Shown: piece after piece, positions 16,954 to 26,138 of the stretch
How the letters are laid out: each line of letters begins with the position of its first letter
Position numbering within the stretch: position 1 is the first letter of the stretch
NCBI RefSeq assembly: GCF_900446215.1
Contig: NZ_UAQZ01000018.1
Coordinates: forward strand, 275,195-339,194
Source: Burkholderia cenocepacia
GTDB lineage: Bacteria > Pseudomonadota > Gammaproteobacteria > Burkholderiales > Burkholderiaceae
Length of the DNA: 64,000 nucleotides
Direction: 5' to 3'
Made by a program: the position numbers and the translations under genes
The notes under the pieces: generated by a model
Seen by the model: the letters and a program-made list of their open reading frames with translations, nothing else
The model's database searches: none
What the model was told of the DNA's origin: nothing

Positions 16954-16989
16954 GTCGAACCGGGCCGCCGGCGTCCGCTTTCGTTCCCG

Positions 16990-17403
16990 TCACGCGCGCC
17001 GGACCGCGGCCCCGCTCGCGCCGATCGCGAACGCGCCGCCGCCCAGCAGGGCCTGCACGGCCAGCGTGACGGCCCAGAACGCCGGATATTCCCAGCCGCC
17101 GTTCGGCGACGCGAAGCTCCAGCCGTTCGGCAGATGCGCGGCGACCGCGCCGAGCATGAACGGCAGCAGCACCAGCGCGGCGATGCGCACGCGGAACCCC
17201 GCGAGCAGCGCCAGGCCGCCCGCCAGTTCGACCGACGTGGTCAGGTATGCGAGCCAGCCCGGCAGGCCGATCGACGCGAAGAACTGCGCGGTGCCGGGCA
17301 GCGTGAAGACGAACACCTTCTGCGCGACGTGCGCGAGGTAGAGCACGCCGAGTGCGACGCGCAACAGCGTCGCGGCGAAATCGTTCAGGCGGGTGGAGTT
17401 CAT
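16990..17403 (-). CDS. DoxX family membrane protein
   Basis: 137 residues with four predicted membrane segments (about 10-30, 52-70, 75-92 and 108-130), the usual DoxX architecture. Members are small inner-membrane proteins linked to redox stress or quinone metabolism, but a precise role is not established. The promoter region upstream (17404-17480) is AT-rich and holds overlapping ATTCGAAT/TCGAAT repeats. It is upstream of the ParA-like gene on the same strand, 146 nt apart. Confidence 0.85.
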   Translation of the reverse strand: MNSTRLNDFAATLLRVALGVLYLAHVAQKVFVFTLPGTAQFFASIGLPGWLAYLTTSVELAGGLALLAGFRVRIAALVLLPFMLGAVAAHLPNGWSFASPNGGWEYPAFWAVTLAVQALLGGGAFAIGASGAAVRRA

Positions 17404-17516
17404 GACGGATTCCTTCGTGAGTGGATGGGAATGGATCGCACTCTATTCGAATCGAATCTGCCGATAAACACGCCAATTCGCTTAAATTGATTCCACAAAA
17501 GAATGAATCGGACCAC

Positions 17517-17542
17517 AAAAAAGGGCATGACCGACCATGCCC
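17517..17542 (-). terminator. Terminator of the small secreted-peptide gene (minus strand)
   Basis: Arms GGGCATG/CATGCCC with a 6-nt loop. On the minus strand six T residues follow (plus-strand A run 17517-17522). It lies 11 nt beyond the stop of the 45-codon ORF, supporting that ORF as a real gene. Confidence 0.75.
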
Positions 17543-17552
17543 CGCATCCTGC

Positions 17553-17690
17553 TCAGTAGCCGCCCTTGCCTTGCGTGGCATCGCCGCCGGACTGGCCGCC
17601 GCCCGGCGCATACGAATCGCACGCATGCGCCGCCGCCGACCCGCCCAGCAGCGCCGCGAGCAGTACGCTCCACCACCATCGCGCCCTCAT
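17553..17690 (-). CDS. Small secreted Gly-rich peptide, uncharacterised
   Basis: 45 residues, below usual gene-calling size. MRARWWWSVLL starts a clear signal peptide with cleavage likely after AHA (residue 22). It leaves a 22-23-residue Gly/Ser/Tyr-rich mature peptide with one Cys (CDSYAPGGG... KGGY). A strong AAGGAGG-type ribosome site lies 7 nt before the ATG, and a rho-independent terminator lies 11 nt after the stop. A lone Cys near the new N terminus is not in a standard lipobox. No family recognised; the gene signals are better evidence than the sequence. Confidence 0.6.
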   Translation of the reverse strand: MRARWWWSVLLAALLGGSAAAHACDSYAPGGGQSGGDATQGKGGY

Positions 17691-17772
17691 CGTCGCCCTC
17701 CTTCGGGCGGACCTCCGCCCTCCTCTGTTGTACGCGATCGGGCGGAAAAAGCGAGGACGGACCGGCGCGGCC

Positions 17773-19275
17773 TCAACGAAACTCGGCGTACAGCGCGTCG
17801 AGGTCGAGGTGCTCGGCGAACGTGTCGGCCAGCCGCTCGAGCGACGCCTCGCGCAGCGCCGGGTAGTCGATGCGGGCCGTCCCGTCGAGCCCTGCCCATG
17901 CAAGCAGCGCCGCGCAGGCGTCGGGGGCGTCGAACAGCCCGTGCACGTAGGTCGCGAGGATCTGGCCGTCGGCCGATCTCGCGCCGTCGGGACGTGCGCC
18001 GCCCTGCGCGGTATCGGCGGCCAGCATCAGCGCGGGCGTCGCGAGCGCCGGCCCGCGCGTGTCGCCCATATGGATCTCGTAGCCGCGCACGGCAGCCTCG
18101 CCCGGCAGCGCGACGTGCCCGGTCACGTTCTTCAGCGTCTTGTCGGGCTGCAGCATCGTGTCGAAATCGAGCAGCCCGAGCCCCGGCACGCTGCCGGGCG
18201 CGCCTTCGAGGCCGAGCGGATCGTCGAGCGTACGGCCGAGCATCTGCATGCCGCCGCAGATGCCGATCACCTTGCCGCCGTAGCGCAGATGGCGCCGGAT
18301 CAGCGCGTCCCAGCCCGCGTCGCGCAACCACGCGAGGTCGCGCTGCACGCTCTTCGAACCGGGCAGGATCAGCAGGTCGGCGTCCGGCACCGGGCCGCTC
18401 TTCCAGTACGTGAATTCGACCTGCGGATGCGCGCGCAGCGGATCGAAATCAGTGTGGTTGCTGATGCGCGGCAGCGCGGGCACCACCACGCGCAGCACGC
18501 CGGCATCGCCCCGTGCGGCGGCGCTGCGCGCCTGCGCGGGCAGCATGTCCTCCGCGTCGAGCAGCAGCCCGTGCAGATACGGCAGCACGCCGAACACCGG
18601 CTTGCCCGTCCGCGCGCGCAGCCAGTCGAGCCCTGGTTCGAGCAGCTTGAGGTCGCCGCGAAAGCGGTTGATCACGAAGCCGCGCACACGTGCGCGCTCG
18701 CTGTCCGACAGGCATGCGAGCGTACCGACCAGATGCGCGAACACGCCGCCGCGATCGATGTCGGCGACGAGCACGACCGGGCAGTCGACCCGCTCGGCAA
18801 ACCCCATGTTCGCGATGTCGCCATCGCGCAGGTTGATCTCGGCCGGACTGCCGGCGCCTTCGACGATCACCGTGTCGTAACCGGCGCGCAGGCGCGCGTA
18901 CGATTCGAGCACCGCATCGAATGCGACCGGCTTGTAGTCGTGATACGCCCGCGCGTCGAGGTTCATGCGCGCCTTGCCGTGAATGATCACCTGCGCGCCG
19001 CGGTCGCTCGTCGGTTTCAGCAGCACCGGATTGAAATCCGTATGCGGCGCGACGCCGGCGGCCATCGCCTGCAGCGCTTGCGCACGGCCGATCTCGCCGC
19101 CATCGGCCGTCACCGCGCTGTTGAGCGCCATGTTCTGCGGCTTGAACGGGGCCACGCGCGCGCCGCCGCGGCGCGCGAGGCGGCACAGGCCCGCGACGAG
19201 CGTGCTCTTGCCCGCGTCGGACGTCGTGCCCTGGATCATCAGCGTGCCGCGCGGCCGCGGCTCGGGTGCATTCAT
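17773..19275 (-). CDS. cobQ: Cobyric acid synthase
   Basis: 500 residues. Amidates side chains b, d, e and g of adenosylcobyrinate a,c-diamide using glutamine and ATP. The N-terminal dethiobiotin-synthetase-like domain begins GTTSDAGKST. The C-terminal glutamine amidotransferase domain carries the nucleophile in GICGGMQML and a late GYEIHMGDT with the catalytic His. The start at 19275 gives the usual N terminus. It is divergent from cobU by 75 nt, so both could share a control region. Confidence 0.96.
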   Translation of the reverse strand: MNAPEPRPRGTLMIQGTTSDAGKSTLVAGLCRLARRGGARVAPFKPQNMALNSAVTADGGEIGRAQALQAMAAGVAPHTDFNPVLLKPTSDRGAQVIIHGKARMNLDARAYHDYKPVAFDAVLESYARLRAGYDTVIVEGAGSPAEINLRDGDIANMGFAERVDCPVVLVADIDRGGVFAHLVGTLACLSDSERARVRGFVINRFRGDLKLLEPGLDWLRARTGKPVFGVLPYLHGLLLDAEDMLPAQARSAAARGDAGVLRVVVPALPRISNHTDFDPLRAHPQVEFTYWKSGPVPDADLLILPGSKSVQRDLAWLRDAGWDALIRRHLRYGGKVIGICGGMQMLGRTLDDPLGLEGAPGSVPGLGLLDFDTMLQPDKTLKNVTGHVALPGEAAVRGYEIHMGDTRGPALATPALMLAADTAQGGARPDGARSADGQILATYVHGLFDAPDACAALLAWAGLDGTARIDYPALREASLERLADTFAEHLDLDALYAEFR

Positions 19276-19350
19276 CGTGTCAAAGGTCGTCGCGAAGCAA
19301 AGGCGGCATTATCGCCCGCGCCGGGTCGTGCGCGCCGTTACAATCACGCG

Positions 19351-19905
19351 ATGATTCCGCACGACCTCACCTTCGTCCTCGGCGGCGCGCGCTCGGGCAA
19401 GAGCGCGCATGCCGAGCGGCTCGCCGCCGACAGCGGCCGCCGCGTTACCTACATCGCGACCGCCACCGCCGCCGATGCCGAATTCGCGCAGCGCATCGCG
19501 CATCACCGCGCGCGCCGGCCGGCCGAATGGGGGTTCGCCGACGCGCCCATCGATCTCGCGGGCACGCTCGCGCGGCTCGACGATCCGCACGCGTGCCTGC
19601 TCGTCGACTGCCTGACGCTGTGGCTCACGAACCTGCTGTGCCCCGCCGACGGCGAACCGCTCGATGATGCGCACTACGCGGCGCAGGTCGAGCGGCTCGA
19701 GCACGCGTTGCGCGGCGCACGCGCGAAGGTGATCGTCGTCAGCAACGAGATCGGGCTCGGCGTCGTGCCGCTCGGGTCGGTCACGCGCCGCTACGTCGAC
19801 GAGCTCGGGCGCCTGAACCAGCGCGTCGCCGCGCTCGCGACGCGCGTCACGCTGCTGGTTGCCGGGCTGCCGCTCGACCTCAAGGCGGGAGCGCGGTCAT
19901 GCTGA
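19351..19905 (+). CDS. cobU: Adenosylcobinamide kinase / guanylyltransferase
   Basis: 184 residues. Phosphorylates adenosylcobinamide and transfers GMP to give AdoCbi-GDP, the substrate of CobS. P-loop LGGARSGKS near residue 8, and NEIGLGVVP in the second half as in the family. First gene of cobU-cbiB-cobD-btuF; its stop overlaps the cbiB start by 7 nt. Confidence 0.96.
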   Translation: MIPHDLTFVLGGARSGKSAHAERLAADSGRRVTYIATATAADAEFAQRIAHHRARRPAEWGFADAPIDLAGTLARLDDPHACLLVDCLTLWLTNLLCPADGEPLDDAHYAAQVERLEHALRGARAKVIVVSNEIGLGVVPLGSVTRRYVDELGRLNQRVAALATRVTLLVAGLPLDLKAGARSC

Positions 19906-20843
19906 TGCTGTCGCTGCCGGTCGTCGCGATGCTCGCGGTCGCGGCCGCGATCGTCGACCGCGCCATCGGCGAGCCGGCCGGCTGGCATCCGCTCGTCGCG
20001 TTCGGCCGCCTCGCCGCGCGCATCGAAGCCGCGTTGAACACGGGCCGGCGCGGCCGTGTGATCGGCGTCGCCGCGTGGGTCGCGGCGGTCGTGCCGCCGG
20101 TGGCCGTCGCGACATGGCTCGTCGCCGTGCTGCCCTGGCCGTTCGCCGCTGCGCTGCACGTCGCGCTGCTGTGGTTCGCGCTCGGCGCGAAGAGCCTCGC
20201 CGAACACGTCGCGCCGATCGCCGCCACGCTGCTGCGGCGCGACCTCGACGCGGCACGCGCGCTGACCGCGCGCATCGTGTCGCGCGACACCAGCAACGCG
20301 GACGAAGGTGCGCTGTCGCGCGCGGCCGTCGAATCGGCGCTCGAAAACGGCAACGACGCGATCTTCGGCGCGCTCTTCTGGTTCGTCGTCGCGGGCGGCC
20401 CCGGCGCATTGCTGTTCCGGCTCGCGAACACGCTCGACGCAATGTGGGGCTACCGCACGCCGCGCTTCCTGACCTTCGGCTGGGCCGCCGCGCGCCTCGA
20501 CGACGCGCTGAACTGGATGCCCGCGCGGCTCACCGCCGCGAGCTACGCGCTGCTCGGCGACACGGCCGCCGCATGGCGCTGCTGGCGCACGCAGGCGCGC
20601 CACTGGGACAGCCCGAACGCGGGCCCCGTGATGGCCGCGGGCGCCGGCAGCCTGAACGTGCAGCTCGGCGGCCCGGCCGTCTATCACGGCGAAATCGAGG
20701 ATCGCCCGGTGCTCGGCACCGGAGCCACGGCCACCGCCCTTCACATCGTCGCCGCGCTGTCGCTCGTTACGCGCACGCTCGCGCTGTGGCTCGCGCTGCT
20801 GGTCGCGAGCGGCGCACTCGTCATGGCCACCCATCATGTCTGA
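19899..20843 (+). CDS. cbiB: Adenosylcobinamide-phosphate synthase (CbiB)
   Basis: 314 residues, inner-membrane protein with several hydrophobic helices. Attaches (R)-1-amino-2-propanol phosphate to adenosylcobyric acid. The N terminus AAAIVDRAIGEPAGWHPLVAFGR is the CbiB signature (D-x3-GEP-x2-HP). In Pseudomonas-style naming this gene is cobD. The start overlaps cobU and the stop overlaps the next start by 8 nt, indicating translational coupling. Confidence 0.95.
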   Translation: MLMLSLPVVAMLAVAAAIVDRAIGEPAGWHPLVAFGRLAARIEAALNTGRRGRVIGVAAWVAAVVPPVAVATWLVAVLPWPFAAALHVALLWFALGAKSLAEHVAPIAATLLRRDLDAARALTARIVSRDTSNADEGALSRAAVESALENGNDAIFGALFWFVVAGGPGALLFRLANTLDAMWGYRTPRFLTFGWAAARLDDALNWMPARLTAASYALLGDTAAAWRCWRTQARHWDSPNAGPVMAAGAGSLNVQLGGPAVYHGEIEDRPVLGTGATATALHIVAALSLVTRTLALWLALLVASGALVMATHHV

Positions 20844-21852
20844 TTCATCCATCGCGCACGGCGGCAACCTGCATGAAGCCGCCCGCCGCCACGGCATTCC
20901 GTACGACGCGTGGCTCGATCTGTCGACCGGCATCAATCCGATCGGCTACCCGGTGCCGCCCGTGCCGGCCGACGCCTGGCGCCGGCTGCCCGACGACGGC
21001 GACGGCCTCGCGGCCTGCGCCGCGCAGTACTACCACGCGCCCGATCCCGCGCACGTGCTGCCGGTCGCCGGCAGCCAGGCCGCGATCCGCGCGTTGCCGG
21101 CGTTGCTGCCGGCCGGCGACGCCGGCGTCGCGGCGCTCGCGTACGGCGAATACGCACCCGCGTTCGCGCGCCACGGCCATCGCGTCGTCGAGCTCGACAT
21201 CCACGCGGATACGCTGCCCGCGACGCTGCGTCACGTCATCGTCGGGAGTCCGAACAATCCGACCGCCGAATTCGTGCCGGCCGCGCGCCTGCTCGGCTGG
21301 CATGCGCAACTGGCGGCACGCGGCGGTACGCTGATCGTCGACGAAGCGTTCGCCGACACGGGCGCCGCCCCATCGCTCGCGCCGCACGCCGATCGTCCGG
21401 GGCTCGTCGTGCTGCGCTCGGTCGGCAAGTTCTTCGGGCTCGCCGGGATTCGCGCGGGCTTCGTGCTCGCGTGCCCGACCCAGATCGTCGCGTTGCGCGA
21501 CACGCTCGGCGCGTGGACCGTCGGCGGCCCCGCGCGCCACGCGGTCGCCGCGGCATTCGCCGATCGCGCGTGGCAAGCTGCCGCCCGCGAGCGACTCGCG
21601 GCCGACGGCGAACGACTGGCCGCGCTGCTGCGCGCGCACGGCTTCGCGGTCCGCGCGACACCGCTCTTCAGCTGGACCGACGACCCGCGCGCCGCGGCGC
21701 TGCATGCGGCGCTCGCAACGCACGGGATCTGGACGCGGCACTTCCCGGCCCCGTCGAGCGTGCGCGTCGGCTTGCCGGGCAGCGAAGCCGAATGGCAGCG
21801 CCTCGGCGACGCGCTCGCGCAATGCGTACCCCTGCTGCAGGCGTCCGCATGA
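20836..21852 (+). CDS. cobD: Threonine-phosphate decarboxylase (PLP-dependent)
   Basis: 338 residues. Class I/II aminotransferase fold. The PLP lysine is the K in SVGKFFGLAGIRAG, with PNNPT upstream. It makes (R)-1-amino-2-propanol phosphate from threonine phosphate for CbiB, its direct neighbour. Pseudomonas nomenclature calls it CobC. The stop TGA overlaps the following ATG (ATGA). Confidence 0.94.
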   Translation: MSDSSIAHGGNLHEAARRHGIPYDAWLDLSTGINPIGYPVPPVPADAWRRLPDDGDGLAACAAQYYHAPDPAHVLPVAGSQAAIRALPALLPAGDAGVAALAYGEYAPAFARHGHRVVELDIHADTLPATLRHVIVGSPNNPTAEFVPAARLLGWHAQLAARGGTLIVDEAFADTGAAPSLAPHADRPGLVVLRSVGKFFGLAGIRAGFVLACPTQIVALRDTLGAWTVGGPARHAVAAAFADRAWQAAARERLAADGERLAALLRAHGFAVRATPLFSWTDDPRAAALHAALATHGIWTRHFPAPSSVRVGLPGSEAEWQRLGDALAQCVPLLQASA

Positions 21853-22766
21853 GTCCGCGCATGTTCCGTCGGCTCGCGCCGGCCGCGCTGCTGACCGCGC
21901 TCGTTCATGCGCCGCTCGTCCACGCCGACGTCTCGACGCGCGACGACGCCGGCAATACGGTCACGTTGCCCGCGCCTGCCCAACGCGTGATCAGCCTCGC
22001 GCCGCACGCGACCGAACTCGTCTACGCGGCCGGCGGCGGTGCGAAGCTCGTCGGCACCGTCACGTACAGCGACTATCCGCCCGCCGCGCAAGCGGTGCCG
22101 CGCGTCGGCGACAACAAGGCGCTCGACCTCGAACGCATCGCCGCGCTGAAGCCCGACCTGATCGTCGTCTGGCGGCACGGCAACGCCGAGCGGCAGACCG
22201 ACGCGCTGCGCGCGCTGCACATTCCGCTGTTCTTCAGTGAACCGAAGCATCTCGACGACGTGTCGTCGTCGCTGCGCCGGCTCGGCACGCTGCTCGGCAC
22301 GCAACCAACCGCCGATGCCGCCGCGGCCGCCTTCATGCGCGACATCGCGGCCCTGCGCGCACGCTACGCGGCACGCCCGCCCGTCTCGATGTTCTTCCAG
22401 GTGTGGGACCGCCCGCTGACGACGCTCAACGGCACGCACCTGATCAACGAAGTGTTCGAACTTTGCGGCGGCCGCAACGTGTTCGCGTCGCTCAAGCCGC
22501 TCGCGCCGACCGTGACCGACGAAGCCGTGCTCGCGGCGAATCCGGAAGCGATCGTGACGACGAGCGCCGGGGCGACCCGTTCGAACGAACCGCTGCCGAG
22601 CCTCGCACGCTGGCGCGCGTGGCCCGCGCTGACGGCCGTGGCGCGCAACAACCTGTTCGCGATCGACGGCGATCTGCTGACGCGGCCGTCGCCGCGCATC
22701 GCGCAGGGCGCGGCCGCGCTGTGCGAGGACCTGGATGCCGCGCGTGCGCGGCGGCCGGCGCGCTGA
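21849..22766 (+). CDS. btuF: Cobalamin-binding periplasmic protein (BtuF-like)
   Basis: 305 residues. Signal peptide to about VHA-DVST (27), then a helical-backbone periplasmic binding protein of the iron/B12 class: RVISLAPHATELVYAAGGG is the BtuF opening. It delivers corrinoids to the BtuCD-like importer. That importer lies in the facing riboswitch operon rather than with this gene, so the uptake system is split between two transcription units that converge here. Confidence 0.88.
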   Translation: MSPRMFRRLAPAALLTALVHAPLVHADVSTRDDAGNTVTLPAPAQRVISLAPHATELVYAAGGGAKLVGTVTYSDYPPAAQAVPRVGDNKALDLERIAALKPDLIVVWRHGNAERQTDALRALHIPLFFSEPKHLDDVSSSLRRLGTLLGTQPTADAAAAAFMRDIAALRARYAARPPVSMFFQVWDRPLTTLNGTHLINEVFELCGGRNVFASLKPLAPTVTDEAVLAANPEAIVTTSAGATRSNEPLPSLARWRAWPALTAVARNNLFAIDGDLLTRPSPRIAQGAAALCEDLDAARARRPAR

Positions 22767-22870
22767 TGTCCGGCGGCGGGCGGGTGCATCGCGCATCGAT
22801 ATCGGATGCGCCGGGCGAGCGCGGCGGATCGGTCCTGCGCGGCGTCGGTCATCTGCAGACGCAACCGCGC

Positions 22871-23455
22871 CTACGCGTCCCAGTGCACGACTTCCGCTGC
22901 TTGTGCGTCGTCGTCCGCGCGCAGCCAGACGGCCCCGCCCGTCGGCACCGGCCGCGACAGCAGCGTATCGAGCGGCACACGCAATAGATGCGACGCGAAC
23001 GCGCGGATCACGCCCGCATGCGTGACGACCCATTGCGGGCCGTCGAGCTTCGCCATCGCATCGGCCTGCCGCGCAATCCGCGCGACGAATCGCGCCACGC
23101 TTTCGCCGCCGTGCGCGCACGCATGCATCAGGTCGGCCGCCCATGCATCGAGTGCCGCGCGGTCGATGTCGTCCCAGCGCTGCATTTCCCACGCGCCGAA
23201 ATCCATTTCCTGCCAGTCGGCATCGCGCCGCAGCGGCACGTCGAGTGCCCGCGCGAGCCGTTCGGCAATCGACGCGCAACGCGTCAGCGGGCTCGTCCAG
23301 ACCTGTTCGGGCAACGGCGCGCCGAGTGTCGACAGATACGCACGCACGGCCTGCGCGCCGCCATCGGCCGATTCGGCGAGCGGCACGTCGCTGCGCCCGT
23401 AGCAGATGCCCGGCTCGATGCCGACGGCCGGATGGCGGATCAGGACGATGTCCAT
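22871..23455 (-). CDS. cobC: Histidine phosphatase, likely alpha-ribazole phosphatase
   Basis: 194 residues. Phosphohistidine core in LIRHPAVG (His8) near the N terminus, SPLTRC, and VTHAGVIRA later. Members dephosphorylate alpha-ribazole-5'-phosphate or adenosylcobalamin-5'-phosphate, the end of nucleotide-loop assembly. Operon position after cobS supports this; the motif alone would fit other phosphatases. The start ATG at 23455 overlaps the cobS 3' end by 16 nt. Confidence 0.88.
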   Translation of the reverse strand: MDIVLIRHPAVGIEPGICYGRSDVPLAESADGGAQAVRAYLSTLGAPLPEQVWTSPLTRCASIAERLARALDVPLRRDADWQEMDFGAWEMQRWDDIDRAALDAWAADLMHACAHGGESVARFVARIARQADAMAKLDGPQWVVTHAGVIRAFASHLLRVPLDTLLSRPVPTGGAVWLRADDDAQAAEVVHWDA

Positions 23456-24192
23456 CCGAGCACCACGAGATAGATCGCCAATTCGCCCAATTGCTGCGCG
23501 AAACCGAGACAGTCGCCCGTATAACCGCCGATCCGCTTCACGAAGTAGCGGGCCAGCCACGCGCGCACCAGGACGAGCGCCACGCATGCGGCAGCGCCCA
23601 TGCGCCAGTCCGGCCAGAACAGCCACGGCAGTCCGAACACCGCCGCGACGCACGTCGCGCGTGCGCCCATCCGTTGCGCGACCGGCTTCGCCTTGCCTTC
23701 GGGCCGCACGTAGTCGAGCGTCATCAGCAGGCTCACGGCCATCGCGCGGCTCGCCGCATGCGCGGCGATCATCGTCCATGCGGCGCGCAGCGGCAGCATC
23801 GACGTCAGCGCCTGCCATTTCAGCCCGAGCGCGATCACGAGCGCGACCGCACCGAACGTGCCGATTCGCGAATCGTGCATGATGCGCAGCACGTCGTCGC
23901 GCGTGTAGCCGCCGCCGAACGCGTCGCAACTGTCGGCGAGGCCGTCTTCGTGGAAGGCGCCGGTCGCGAGCAGCGTCGCGGCCATCGACAGCCCGACCGC
24001 GATCGACGGTGGCAGCGCGCGCAGCGCGACGAGATAGACCAGCGCGCCCCATGCGCCGACGCAAGCGCCGACGAGCGGGAAATAGCGCGCGGCCTGGTCG
24101 AGATCGCCGGCCGCATAGCCGATCGAGCGCGGCACGGGCACGCGCGTGAAATAGCCGAGCGCGACGAAGAAGTAGCGCAGTTCGGCTCGCAT
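23440..24192 (-). CDS. cobS: Adenosylcobinamide-GDP ribazoletransferase (cobalamin synthase)
   Basis: About 250 residues, multi-pass inner-membrane enzyme joining AdoCbi-GDP with alpha-ribazole. AELRYFFVALGYFTRVPVP is the family N terminus; EDGLADSCDAFGGG carries the acidic motif. I prefer the ATG at 24192; a GTG at 24228 would add 12 residues and overlap cobT, and neither has a clear ribosome site. Hydrophobic segments occupy most of the protein. Confidence 0.92.
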   Translation of the reverse strand: MRAELRYFFVALGYFTRVPVPRSIGYAAGDLDQAARYFPLVGACVGAWGALVYLVALRALPPSIAVGLSMAATLLATGAFHEDGLADSCDAFGGGYTRDDVLRIMHDSRIGTFGAVALVIALGLKWQALTSMLPLRAAWTMIAAHAASRAMAVSLLMTLDYVRPEGKAKPVAQRMGARATCVAAVFGLPWLFWPDWRMGAAACVALVLVRAWLARYFVKRIGGYTGDCLGFAQQLGELAIYLVVLGWTSS

Positions 24193-24205
24193 GCCGCGCG
24201 CGCGC

Positions 24206-25261
24206 TCAGGCGTCACGATTGTCGACACCGGCGGATTCGAAGCTCGCCATCTCGCTCAGGAACGCGGCCGCCGCGCGCACCAGCGGCAGCGCGAGCGCGG
24301 CGCCCGTGCCTTCGCCGAGCCGCAGGTCGAGCGCGAGCAGCGGCTTCGCGCCGAAATGCTCGAGCATGCGCCGATGGCCAGCCTCGTGCGACGTATGCGA
24401 GAACACGCAGTAGTCGCGCACGCCGGGCGCGATGCGCTCGGCGACGAGCAGCGCGGCGGTCGCGATGAAGCCGTCGACGAGGATCGTCATCCGCTCGCTC
24501 GCGGCCGCGAGGTACGCGCCCGTCATCATCGCGATCTCGAAGCCGCCGAACGTCGCGAGCACGTCGAGCGGCGCGATCGCATGCGAATGCTTGACGAGCG
24601 CGCGGCCGAGCACCGCGCGCTTGTGCGCGAGGCCCTGATCGTCGAGCCCCGTGCCGCGGCCGACGCATGCGTCGATCGGCACGTCGAGCAGACGGCTCAT
24701 CAGGCACGCGGCCGACGACGTGTTCGCGATCCCCATCTCGCCGAAGCCGATCACGTTCGTGCCGAGCGACGCGTGCAGGCGAACGCGCGCCGCGCCGGCG
24801 GCCAGCGCGGCCATCGCCTCGTCGCGCGTCATCGCCGGCTGCGCCGCGAAGTTGCGCGTGCCGCGCGCGACCGGCAGCGACACCAGCCGGTCCGACAGCG
24901 GCAGCGGCGACGCGACGCCCGCATCGACGATCTCGAGCGTGCTCTGCGCGACACCCGAAAACGCGTTGATCGCCGCACCGCCGGCCAGGAAGTTCGCGAC
25001 CATCTGCGCGGTCACCGCCTGCGGATAAGGACTGACGCCCTCGGCCGCGATCCCGTGGTCGCCCGCGAACACGATCGTCGCGGGCCGCTGCACGACCGGC
25101 CGTTCGGTATGCTGGATCAGGCCGATCTGCAGCGCGACCGCCTCGAGCTGACCGAGGCTGCCGGGCGGCTTGGTCTTGTGGTCGATCACATGTTGGAGAC
25201 GCTTGCGCAGTGCGTCGTCGAGCGGCGCGATCGCGGGCGGGAATTGGGTCGGAGTCGTCAT
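24206..25261 (-). CDS. cobT: Nicotinate-nucleotide-dimethylbenzimidazole phosphoribosyltransferase
   Basis: 351 residues. Makes alpha-ribazole-5'-phosphate from nicotinate mononucleotide and the lower-ligand base. KTKPPGSLG (about 30-38) and FAGDHGI are family signatures, and the catalytic Glu region lies near the C-terminal GEGTGAALALP. The start MTTPTQFPPAI at 25261 is chosen over upstream codons lacking similarity. It supplies the substrate joined by CobS, the next gene. Confidence 0.96.
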   Translation of the reverse strand: MTTPTQFPPAIAPLDDALRKRLQHVIDHKTKPPGSLGQLEAVALQIGLIQHTERPVVQRPATIVFAGDHGIAAEGVSPYPQAVTAQMVANFLAGGAAINAFSGVAQSTLEIVDAGVASPLPLSDRLVSLPVARGTRNFAAQPAMTRDEAMAALAAGAARVRLHASLGTNVIGFGEMGIANTSSAACLMSRLLDVPIDACVGRGTGLDDQGLAHKRAVLGRALVKHSHAIAPLDVLATFGGFEIAMMTGAYLAAASERMTILVDGFIATAALLVAERIAPGVRDYCVFSHTSHEAGHRRMLEHFGAKPLLALDLRLGEGTGAALALPLVRAAAAFLSEMASFESAGVDNRDA

Positions 25262-25322
25262 CGAGAAGCCGTGTCGTGCGCGCGGCATGCGCCGCGCATC
25301 GGAAAAATCGGAACGGGAAACG

Positions 25323-26138
25323 TCATTGTCGCGCAGGCCATGCGGGCAGCAGCGCATCGCGGCCGTTCTCGCGGATCAGCACGAGCGGATAGCCGAACGC
25401 GTCGCTCGCGCGCTCGGGCGTCAGCACGTCGTGCACGCGGCCGGCCCACGCTTGGCCGCGGCCGTCGAGCAGCAGCGCATGCGTCGCGAAACGCCGCGCG
25501 AGATTCAGGTCGTGACACGAAAACACCACCGTGCGCGGGCCTGCCGCGAGCCACGCGGCGAGCGCGGTCAGGCAGTCGATCTGGTGATGCAGGTCGAGAT
25601 GCGCGAGCGGTTCGTCGAGCAGCATCAGCGGCGCATCCTGGCACAGCGTCGCGGCCAGCGCGACCCGCTGCCGCTCGCCGCCCGACAGCGACATCACGTC
25701 GCGCGCCGCGAGCGGGCTCAGGTCGAACGTCGCCAGCGCATCGCGCGCGGCCGCGCGGTCGTCGTCGCGCTCCCAGCCCCAGCCGCCGAGATACGGAAAG
25801 CGGTTGAGCAGCACCGTGTCGAACACCGTCGCGCTGAACGCATCGTGCAATTGCTGCGGCATCAGCGCGCGGCGCTGCGCGAGGTGCTCGGGACGCCACG
25901 CGGCAAGCGGCCGGCCGTCGATCTCGACGTGTCCGCCAGCGGGCGGCTGCAATCCCGCGAGCGTGGCGAGCAGCGTCGTCTTGCCCGCGCCGTTCGGGCC
26001 GGCGACGCACCAGATCTCGCCGGGGCGGAACGCGTGCGTGAAGCGATCGAGCAGCGTGCGCGCGCCGGCCTTCAATGTCAGGTCGACGGCCCTGTAGTGC
26101 ATGTCGCCGGCGGCGGCGTACGATGTGGCGCCCGTCAT
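25323..26138 (-). CDS. btuD: Corrinoid ABC importer ATPase (BtuD-like)
   Basis: 271 residues. Walker A GPNGAGKTT, Q-loop in LMPQQLHD, signature LSGGERQR, Walker B LMLLDEP, H-loop SCHDLN. Closest in style to BtuD/FecE ATPases. It overlaps the permease stop (ATGA) and lies downstream of the cobalamin riboswitch, so a corrinoid substrate is much more likely than a siderophore. Confidence 0.92.
   Translation of the reverse strand: MTGATSYAAAGDMHYRAVDLTLKAGARTLLDRFTHAFRPGEIWCVAGPNGAGKTTLLATLAGLQPPAGGHVEIDGRPLAAWRPEHLAQRRALMPQQLHDAFSATVFDTVLLNRFPYLGGWGWERDDDRAAARDALATFDLSPLAARDVMSLSGGERQRVALAATLCQDAPLMLLDEPLAHLDLHHQIDCLTALAAWLAAGPRTVVFSCHDLNLARRFATHALLLDGRGQAWAGRVHDVLTPERASDAFGYPLVLIRENGRDALLPAWPARQ

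Noticed and set aside
17566..19905. 779-codon plus-strand frame opposite cobQ
   Set aside because: Only its last part (from 19351) is a real gene, cobU; the rest is antisense to cobQ.
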